Source of the DNA: Patescibacteria group bacterium UBA3527
GTDB lineage: Bacteria; Patescibacteriota; Minisyncoccia; Phycocordibacterales; UBA918
Length of the DNA: 11,718 nucleotides
Assembly (NCBI GenBank): GCA_002377025.1
Contig: DFPA01000061.1
Coordinates: 1-11,718, forward strand
Reading direction: 5' to 3'
Notes under the pieces: generated by a model
What the model was told of the DNA's origin: nothing
The model's input: only the letters and a program-made list of their open reading frames with translations
Databases searched by the model: none
Part shown: positions 6,400 to 11,718 of the stretch, piece by piece
Numbering within the stretch: position 1 is the first letter of the stretch
How the letters are laid out: every line of letters begins with the position of its first letter
Program-made: the position numbers and the translations under genes

Positions 6400-7286
6400 T
6401 GCAGTTGCGACGTGTACCGGTACTAAAACAACTCGGAGTGCTTGCTTTACTACTGTTTGTAGTGTTGGGATACGCTCTTATACCTCAAAAAGACGAGTCT
6501 AAAAGTGTTGCCGTGGAAGTCCGGCCAAAAGATAATGCAACTGTAGATAAAATATTTCTCGACAAAGACAGTCTGGAAGCGCAGTCGGCGTTTGTTTATG
6601 ACCTAACACATCAGAGAGTGCTGTTTGAAAAAAGTCCGGACACTGTGCGTCCATTGGCTTCACTAACAAAACTCATGACCTTACTATTGGTTTATGAGTT
6701 GGGCGATACGAGGGAAATTATCGGAGAGTATCAGGTTGAAGAATTGGCCGATCTTACATTACTCTCCTCCTCAAACCAAGGAGCCAGACTTCTAGCTAGC
6801 TCCATAGGAAGTAATCTGACGCAGAACAATGCTCATCAAGATGCATTTGTAACTGCGATGAATCTGCGAGCGGAAGAACTCGGTCTTAACAGCTTCCTAT
6901 TTTATAACGCCACCGGTCTGGATTTGGACGAAAACGAAGCTGGAGCATATGGTAGCGCCAGAGATGTAGCCTTTCTTCTTGGATACATAATTACAAAAAT
7001 ACCTGAGGTGACCGAGAGAAGTAGAGAGGAATCTTTTGTTTTCAATGACCCGGAAGGAAATTCATACGAAGTGTTCAGTACGAATCAAAATCTGAGTGAT
7101 CTGCCGGGTGTTATTGCCTCAAAGACCGGTTTTACCGACCTTGCCGGAGGAAACCTCGCTGTGGCGGTAGATATAGGTGTGGGACATCCTATCATCATCG
7201 TAGTACTGGGCTCGTCTCTGGAAGGTAGATTTCAGGATGTAAAGTTACTTAATGATGAGCTATTGGCGCAATATGCCAGTAGTTAA
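6396..7286 (+). CDS. D-alanyl-D-alanine carboxypeptidase, peptidase family S11, compact form
   Basis: Penicillin-binding-protein-like serine D,D-carboxypeptidase that would remove the terminal D-Ala of peptidoglycan stem peptides outside the membrane. An N-terminal hydrophobic segment (about 12-30) after a basic start suggests a signal anchor or signal peptide. No lipobox is seen. The three active-site motifs are present: SLTK (S89, K92), SSN (125-127) and KTG (243-245). SxxK and SxN are only about 36 residues apart, some 20 fewer than I expect for the family. The missing part is the strand and loop after the SxxK helix. The protein (296 residues) also ends soon after the catalytic domain, without the C-terminal beta domain and amphipathic anchor of E. 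coli DacA. The ATG at 6396 overlaps the scpB stop (ATGA); a second ATG follows at 6399. Placement before mraY supports a cell-wall role. Confidence 0.9.
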   Translation: MMQLRRVPVLKQLGVLALLLFVVLGYALIPQKDESKSVAVEVRPKDNATVDKIFLDKDSLEAQSAFVYDLTHQRVLFEKSPDTVRPLASLTKLMTLLLVYELGDTREIIGEYQVEELADLTLLSSSNQGARLLASSIGSNLTQNNAHQDAFVTAMNLRAEELGLNSFLFYNATGLDLDENEAGAYGSARDVAFLLGYIITKIPEVTERSREESFVFNDPEGNSYEVFSTNQNLSDLPGVIASKTGFTDLAGGNLAVAVDIGVGHPIIIVVLGSSLEGRFQDVKLLNDELLAQYASS

Positions 7287-7301
7287 TGGTAGAATGAATG
7301 A
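7287..7301 (+). promoter_or_regulatory. Putative extended -10 element for mraY
   Basis: TGG followed by TAGAAT (7287-7295) lies directly after the stop codon of the carboxypeptidase gene. It forms an extended -10 and ends 9 nt before the mraY ATG at 7305, giving an expected leader of only about 3 nt. No Shine-Dalgarno is visible in the 18-nt gap. No clear -35 is present. Confidence 0.5.
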
Positions 7302-7304
7302 CAT

Positions 7305-8369
7305 ATGGAGCTAGCGTTGATTAAAATACTACTTCCGACAATAGTCGCTTTTGTGGTTGGAATACTCCTAACACCACTTGTCGCACATCAGTTGTATAAG
7401 CACAAAATGTGGAAGAAAACATCCGGTAACACGGCTAGCTATGGCGATGATAACGGTACTCCAATATTTAACTCCCTGCACAAGGAAAGAGATACCAACA
7501 CCCCACGCATGGGAGGGGTGATTATTTGGGGCAGTGTGTTAATTACCACTTTTTTGTTCTGGTTTTTTTCTGCATATTTGAATCCTGAGCTAAATTTTTT
7601 CAGTAAGAGCCAAACCTTATTACCTCTTCTTATTTTAATGCTTGGCTCGGTAGTCGGATTCTTGGATGACTATTTCACCGTTAGAGGTGGTGGTGGACAC
7701 TTTGCAGGTGGTCTTGCTCTACGTCAACGTTTCCTTGTCGTAGGACTGGCCGCCCTTCTTTCCGGATGGTGGTTTTATGATAAATTGGGCATTTCCAGTG
7801 TGAGTTTCTTAGGATTCAATAATATCGAATTGGGCTTTGGTTTTGTGTTCTTTTACGTATTTACCGCATTGTGCATATATATGAGCAGTGTAATAGACGG
7901 TATCGACGGTCTTTCAGGAGGTGTGTTTATGTTTATCTTTGCCGCTTATGCGGGAATAGCTTTGTATCAGTCGCAGTTTGATATTGCCGCGCTTTGTGCG
8001 GCTGTCGCAGGATCACTTTTGGCATTTTTGTGGTTTAATATCCCGCCGGCAAGATTTTACATGACAGAGACAGGTGTTATGGGGCTTACAATGCTACTGA
8101 CGGTTGTTGCTTTTATGACCGATGTACTGGGTGAAGGAGAAGGAGTGTCCGTATTGCCAATCATCGGTTTTCTTCTGGTTGTTACTGTCGGTACCAATGC
8201 GATCCAAATATTATCCAAAAAGATCCGAAAGAAGAAAGTGTTTTTGGTTGCACCGCTTCACCATCATTTCGAAGCTATTGGCTGGCCGGCCTATAAGGTT
8301 ACTATGAGATACTGGATTCTTGGTTTTATGTTTGCGACTACAGGCATTATTTTAGCTATAGCATTTTAA
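7305..8369 (+). CDS. mraY: Phospho-N-acetylmuramoyl-pentapeptide transferase (MraY), divergent active site
   Basis: Polytopic membrane enzyme that transfers phospho-MurNAc-pentapeptide to undecaprenyl phosphate, making lipid I on the inner face of the membrane. The 354 residues give about ten hydrophobic segments, as in known MraY. Family motifs in order are TNTPRMGG (64-71), FLDDYF with D121-D122 (119-124), IDGIDGLSGG (197-206), FYMTETGVMGL (251-261), and PLHHHFEAIGWP (317-328). Three departures stand out. The family's VNLTDGLDGL reads SSVIDGIDGL, so the nucleoside-contacting Asn is S195. The Mg-binding Asp of the FMGDxGS motif (D267 in E. coli) is E255. The Ser of that motif is V258. The DD pair, DGxDGL and HHH are kept, so I expect an active enzyme. 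It is followed by ftsW after one base. Confidence 0.93.
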   Translation: MELALIKILLPTIVAFVVGILLTPLVAHQLYKHKMWKKTSGNTASYGDDNGTPIFNSLHKERDTNTPRMGGVIIWGSVLITTFLFWFFSAYLNPELNFFSKSQTLLPLLILMLGSVVGFLDDYFTVRGGGGHFAGGLALRQRFLVVGLAALLSGWWFYDKLGISSVSFLGFNNIELGFGFVFFYVFTALCIYMSSVIDGIDGLSGGVFMFIFAAYAGIALYQSQFDIAALCAAVAGSLLAFLWFNIPPARFYMTETGVMGLTMLLTVVAFMTDVLGEGEGVSVLPIIGFLLVVTVGTNAIQILSKKIRKKKVFLVAPLHHHFEAIGWPAYKVTMRYWILGFMFATTGIILAIAF

Positions 8370-8370
8370 A
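8359..8370 (+). promoter_or_regulatory. Weak -10-like hexamer before ftsW
   Basis: TAGCAT (8359-8364) matches TATAAT at four of six positions and ends exactly 6 nt before the ftsW ATG, the same geometry as at trpS, scpB and murG. It lies inside the last codons of mraY. Taken alone it would not be called, and it is listed only because of the repeated spacing. Confidence 0.25.
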
Positions 8371-9471
8371 ATGTTGAAAGGAGCGGACAAAACACTACTG
8401 GGAATTGTTTTTATTTTAGTAGTGGGCGGTTTTTTTGTTTTCTCATCGGCTTCGCTTGGCCTGCTGGCGCGTGACGGTGCCGCCCTAAGCAATGTGGCTT
8501 TCAACCAATTTATGTTTGGGATTGTTGGCGGCACCGTTGCGCTTTTGATAACCAGCCACATAAACTACCGAATATGGCGTAAATACGCTTTTTACATCTT
8601 CTTGTTTGGTATTTTTCTCACATTGCTGGTGTTTGTACCCGATATCGGACTGAGTTACGGAGGTGCCAGAAGATGGATTTCAGTACTTGGTTTTTCCATG
8701 CAACCGGCTGAGGTACTGAAGGTGGGGCTGGTAATTTACTTGGCTACTTGGCTTTCCGGAATGCAACCATATATTAAAAGCTCACTGAAGGGGGCTTTGC
8801 CATTTTTTGGAATATTGGCATTGGTAGGTGTTGTAATGCTTCTGCAGCCCGATACCGATTCGTACCTGATAATGGTTGTAACCGGGCTAGCAATGTTTGT
8901 CGTAGCGGGCGGAAGATGGCGCGATGTAGGGTATGCGGTGTTGGCTGCTATTATCTTGGTTGCTTTATTGGCAACATTTCGCCCATATATAAAAGACCGA
9001 ATAATGACTTTTATCGACCCCAATATCGATCCGCAGGGAGCCAGTTACCAAGTGAGACAATCTCTAATTGCGGTGGGCACAGGAGGTTTGGAAGGTAGAG
9101 GTTACGGTCAAAGCATACAAAAATTTGAATACCTCCCTGAACCCATAGGTGACTCTGTGTTTGCCGTTTATGCAGAAGAATTTGGTTTCATAGGTTCGTT
9201 TATTCTAATCACTCTTTTGGCGTTTCTTACTTTCAGGGGATATAGAATAGCTTCTCATGCTAAAGATTTGTTTGGCATGTTGTTGACAGTGGGAATCATT
9301 ACCATCATCGTTGTACAGGCCTTTCTGAATATTGCATCGATGGTGGCTCTTGTGCCGCTTAGTGGCCTGCCACTGCCGTTTGTTAGTCATGGAGGTACAG
9401 CACTTTTGGTGACCCTTGCAAATATAGGTATTGTGCTTAACATTTCTAAATATCGTAAGAAAAAGATATAA
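8371..9471 (+). CDS. ftsW: FtsW-type SEDS peptidoglycan glycosyltransferase
   Basis: SEDS-family polytopic protein that polymerises lipid II into glycan strands, normally with a class B PBP at the septum. The 366 residues have about ten hydrophobic segments, the usual SEDS topology. Signature stretches are GGARRWISVLGFSMQPAEVLK (start at 98), QPDTDSYLIM (159-168), EYLPEPIGDSVFAVYAEEFG (start at 253) with the conserved catalytic-site Asp at D261, and GLPLPFVSHGG (332-342). The fourth-loop motif is normally QPDLGTA; here QPD is followed by TDS. Lying between mraY and murG, the classical ftsW slot, it is better called FtsW than RodA, although sequence alone does not fully separate them. The stop TAA lies within the murG -10 box. 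There is no murD between mraY and this gene. Confidence 0.93.
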   Translation: MLKGADKTLLGIVFILVVGGFFVFSSASLGLLARDGAALSNVAFNQFMFGIVGGTVALLITSHINYRIWRKYAFYIFLFGIFLTLLVFVPDIGLSYGGARRWISVLGFSMQPAEVLKVGLVIYLATWLSGMQPYIKSSLKGALPFFGILALVGVVMLLQPDTDSYLIMVVTGLAMFVVAGGRWRDVGYAVLAAIILVALLATFRPYIKDRIMTFIDPNIDPQGASYQVRQSLIAVGTGGLEGRGYGQSIQKFEYLPEPIGDSVFAVYAEEFGFIGSFILITLLAFLTFRGYRIASHAKDLFGMLLTVGIITIIVVQAFLNIASMVALVPLSGLPLPFVSHGGTALLVTLANIGIVLNISKYRKKKI

Positions 9472-9478
9472 TCTACAT
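9467..9478 (+). promoter_or_regulatory. Consensus -10 box for leaderless murG, containing the ftsW stop
   Basis: A perfect TATAAT (9467-9472) contains the ftsW stop codon (TAA 9469-9471). It ends exactly 6 nt before the murG ATG at 9479, so the expected +1 is that A. No Shine-Dalgarno and no clear -35 are seen. This also argues against a longer murG reading beginning inside ftsW. Confidence 0.65.
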
Positions 9479-10582
9479 ATGCGAATACTTCTTGTTGGAG
9501 GTGGCAGCGGTGGGCATTTTTATCCTCTCATTGCTATAGCTGAAGAAATTAGAGACAAAAGTAAAAAGGCTGAGCTTTTTTACATGGGACCTTCGCCATA
9601 CAATAAAGAAGAACTCAACCGCTTAGGAATAAAATTTAGCTACTGTCCCGCAGGTAGACAAAGAAAATATTTCTCTTTTTTGAATTGGATAGATCGGATT
9701 TGGATCCTTTTTGGTATATTTGTAGCTACTTTTAAGTTGTTTGTTATTTATCCGGACGTAGTGATGAGCAAAGGAAGCTTCACTAGTGTGCCAGTAGTAC
9801 TGGCTGCAGGCTTCTTGCGCATACCTATTGTAGTACACGAGTCAGATAGTGTGCCCGGGACAGCTAACAAATTGGGGGCAAAGTTTGCACGCTATGTTGC
9901 TATCTCATACGATGAAGCGGCGCGGTTTTTTCCCAGCCACAAAGTAGCTTTGACCGGAATACCAATCAGAAAGGAAGTTTTGGCAAAAATAAATCCTTTT
10001 GAAACCCTGAACATTAATCCAAGACTACCCGTAATTTTTGTGACTGGCGGGTCCTTGGGTGCTGACCGATTGAATACCCTGGTACTCGACTCACTGGATG
10101 AACTCCTAGAAAGCTACGTTATTATTCATCAGGTGGGTGAAGCCAATCTGGAAGCTGTAAGACAAACAGCAATTGCGCGTAATCTTCCTAAAAAGCTTCT
10201 GGAGAACTATTTTGTACTTGGTAGTTTAAGTGCCAGAGAAATGAACGCCGCCCAGAGCCTGGCCAGTATTATTGTTAGTCGAGCCGGCAGCACTAGTATT
10301 TTTGAGGCAGCTCTTAAAGGTAAGCCGGCTATTTTGATCCCGATACCCGAATCATTCAGTCATGATCAAAGAAAAAATGCCTATGCCTATGCCAGACGAG
10401 GAGGTGCTAGCGTAATCGAAGAGGCAAATATTGCTGACGGAGTACTAGTGGCAGAAATAAACAGAATAATGGGCGATAAGGAGACCTATTCAAAAATGCA
10501 ACAGTCCGCTCTCGGCTTTACAAAGTCTGACGCAGCCGCTAAACTCGCTGACATACTGATCAAAATATCTAAGGAGCACTAA
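9479..10582 (+). CDS. murG: UDP-GlcNAc:lipid I N-acetylglucosaminyltransferase (MurG)
   Basis: GT-B glycosyltransferase (GT28) that adds GlcNAc to lipid I at the inner membrane face, giving lipid II for FtsW. It is 367 residues, normal length. The first glycine-rich loop GGGSGGHFYP (7-16) carries the conserved His (H13). The acceptor-domain segment HESDSVPGTANKLG (120-133) corresponds to the family's HEQNxxPGxxN with Gln and Asn changed. The second G-loop reads GGSLGADRLN (190-199), where GGSQGA is usual. The nucleotide-sugar site SRAGSTSIFEA (267-277) keeps the key Glu (E276), and SHDQRKNA (294-301) matches the HQxxNA region. A hydrophobic stretch at about 74-92 fits membrane association. 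The ATG at 9479 gives the typical MRILLVGGG start. Position after ftsW supports MurG among GT28 proteins. Confidence 0.94.
   Translation: MRILLVGGGSGGHFYPLIAIAEEIRDKSKKAELFYMGPSPYNKEELNRLGIKFSYCPAGRQRKYFSFLNWIDRIWILFGIFVATFKLFVIYPDVVMSKGSFTSVPVVLAAGFLRIPIVVHESDSVPGTANKLGAKFARYVAISYDEAARFFPSHKVALTGIPIRKEVLAKINPFETLNINPRLPVIFVTGGSLGADRLNTLVLDSLDELLESYVIIHQVGEANLEAVRQTAIARNLPKKLLENYFVLGSLSAREMNAAQSLASIIVSRAGSTSIFEAALKGKPAILIPIPESFSHDQRKNAYAYARRGGASVIEEANIADGVLVAEINRIMGDKETYSKMQQSALGFTKSDAAAKLADILIKISKEH
10571..10576 (+). promoter_or_regulatory. Shine-Dalgarno site for gltX
   Basis: AAGGAG lies 9 nt before the ATG at 10586 and within the last codons of murG. It is the only strong Shine-Dalgarno at a gene start in this window. 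It shows that the organism does use leadered, ribosome-binding-site initiation beside the leaderless starts. Confidence 0.85.
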
Positions 10583-10585
10583 TTT

Positions 10586-11718
10586 ATGTCTGTAGTTACC
10601 AGAATTCCACCAAGTCCAACCGGACATTTACATATTGGTACTGCGCGTACTGCTCTTTTCAACTACTTGTTTGCAAAAAGCCATGGAGGAGTAATGCTTT
10701 ATCGTAGTGAGGATACAGACAAAGAGAGAAGTAAACGAGAGTATGAAACGGAAATAATAGAGGGACTTAAGAAGCTCGGTATTACCTGGGATAACGACAA
10801 AGAAATAGTTCGTCAGTCAGAGAGAGTTTCTGTATATAAAGACTATTTGCGTAAAGTAATTGATGCGGACATGGCATATGTCAGCAGGGAAGTGAGTCAG
10901 AAAGATGCTTCCAAAGAGGTCGAGGTGGTACGACTGCGCAACCCAAACAAGACCCTAACCTTCAAGGATTTAATTCGTGGCGACATCACCTTTGATACCA
11001 CGGAACTCGGTGACTTTGTTATAGCCCGCTCTATTGATGATGCTCTGTATCACTTCACAGTAGTGGTTGACGACCACGAAATGGGAGTGACTCACGTGCT
11101 ACGAGGCGAGGATCATATCTCCAATACCAGCAGGCAGATTCTTATACAAGAATCATTAGGCTTTGAAAGACCGCAATACGCCCATTTACCGCTCATTCTG
11201 GCACCAGACAGATCAAAAATGTCTAAGCGACACGGGGCGGTAGCTGTGGAGGAATACCTGAATGATGGTTACTTGCCCGAGACAATCGTTAATTACTTGG
11301 CTCTATTAGGTTGGAATGGGGGAGGGGATAAGGAAGTATATTCTCTCGCAGAACTTATTTCCGTCTTCAAACTTGAGGAAGTAAACAATAGTGGTGCTGT
11401 TTTTGATCCGGAAAAACTTCTGTGGTTAAACAAAGAACACTTAGCACGATTTAGCGACGAGGAGTTTGTAGAGTACGTCAACAATTATTTACCGGAAGAT
11501 GTCCCCGTGAAAAGCGATGAGTTCGCAAGACTACTACCAGCATTACGCGAAAGGATCAGTGTAGGCAAGGAAGTCACAACGGTTTTCACAGAAACTGATT
11601 TCAGTTTTGTCTTTAATGATATAGAGGTTAACGACGAAATTCTAAAATGGAAGAAAGATGAAGCATGTGAGGATTATTACCCGAGACTGAGGAAGGTCGT
11701 GGAACTTCTCCAAAATTG
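10586..11718 (+). CDS. gltX: Glutamyl-tRNA synthetase (GluRS), 3' end outside window
   Basis: Class I synthetase that charges tRNA-Glu and, where GatCAB exists, often also tRNA-Gln. The frame runs open from the ATG at 10586 to the window edge; 377 residues are visible of an expected 450-500. Seen are the signature RIPPSPTGHLHIGTARTALFN with its HIGH-type motif (H16-I17-G18), SEDTDKERS (41-49), RGEDHISNTSRQ (173-184), and the KMSKR loop at 211-215. The anticodon-binding helical domain begins at about 290. The stretch between AYVS (97-100) and VVRLRNP (114-120) is very short: the Cys-containing zinc-binding insertion of E. coli GluRS is absent. The usual hydrophobic residue before EDTD is Ser (S41). 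GlnRS is unlikely given the RGEDH and KMSKRHG contexts. It starts 3 nt after murG stops. Confidence 0.95.
   Translation, partial: MSVVTRIPPSPTGHLHIGTARTALFNYLFAKSHGGVMLYRSEDTDKERSKREYETEIIEGLKKLGITWDNDKEIVRQSERVSVYKDYLRKVIDADMAYVSREVSQKDASKEVEVVRLRNPNKTLTFKDLIRGDITFDTTELGDFVIARSIDDALYHFTVVVDDHEMGVTHVLRGEDHISNTSRQILIQESLGFERPQYAHLPLILAPDRSKMSKRHGAVAVEEYLNDGYLPETIVNYLALLGWNGGGDKEVYSLAELISVFKLEEVNNSGAVFDPEKLLWLNKEHLARFSDEEFVEYVNNYLPEDVPVKSDEFARLLPALRERISVGKEVTTVFTETDFSFVFNDIEVNDEILKWKKDEACEDYYPRLRKVVELLQN

Noticed and set aside
9431..9478. Longer murG reading starting at an ATG inside ftsW
   Set aside because: It adds 16 residues that overlap ftsW and do not look like a MurG N-terminus. The ATG at 9479 gives the typical MRILLVGGG start and sits 6 nt after TATAAT.
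1..11718. CRISPR arrays, insertion sequences, tRNA or rRNA genes, defence or toxin-antitoxin genes
   Set aside because: The gaps between genes are too short to hold RNA genes or arrays. No spaced repeats or inverted terminal repeats were seen, and every long frame is a recognisable housekeeping gene.

Overview
The window is a densely packed, single-strand stretch of bacterial chromosome with moderate-to-low GC. All eleven genes lie on the + strand, with only two intergenic gaps over about 40 bases (691-735 and 5042-5116). The protein set suggests a member of the Patescibacteria (CPR), probably a Parcubacteria-like lineage. The grounds are an archaeal/eukaryotic-type AspRS, a trimmed GluRS, divergent MraY and MurG motifs, a small D,D-carboxypeptidase and compact gene packing. 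This placement is inference from family knowledge, since no rRNA or marker search was possible.

Layout. (1) 1-690: C-terminal part of a sensor histidine kinase, cut by the window edge. (2) 736-5041: a likely operon of trpS, archaeal-type aspS, an M17 leucyl aminopeptidase (pepA-like) and a YfbR-like HD-domain phosphohydrolase. It starts at an extended -10 promoter and ends at a strong 20-bp-stem intrinsic terminator (5050-5097). (3) 5117-6399: scpA and scpB, the non-SMC subunits of the SMC condensin complex. (4) 6396-10582: a peptidoglycan/division block of an S11 D,D-carboxypeptidase, mraY, ftsW and murG. It resembles a dcw cluster but has no murD between mraY and ftsW and no murC, murE, murF or ftsZ. 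(5) 10586-11718: gltX, cut by the right edge, with a good Shine-Dalgarno.

How the genes work together. TrpRS, AspRS and GluRS serve translation. The aminopeptidase and HD hydrolase are likely turnover functions for peptides and nucleotides. ScpA and ScpB compact the chromosome. The last block makes and polymerises lipid II: MraY makes lipid I, MurG makes lipid II, FtsW polymerises it at the septum, and the carboxypeptidase trims stem peptides.

The most striking signal is in the gene junctions. Three genes (trpS, scpB, murG) have a -10 hexamer ending exactly 6 nt before the start codon, which puts the expected transcription start on the A of the ATG. scpA (7 nt) and mraY (9 nt) are close variants. 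This implies leaderless mRNAs launched from promoters squeezed into, or overlapping, the preceding stop codons. gltX, by contrast, uses a classical Shine-Dalgarno. No new defence or mobile system, RNA gene or CRISPR array was seen. The second most interesting point is the replacement of key active-site residues in MraY.
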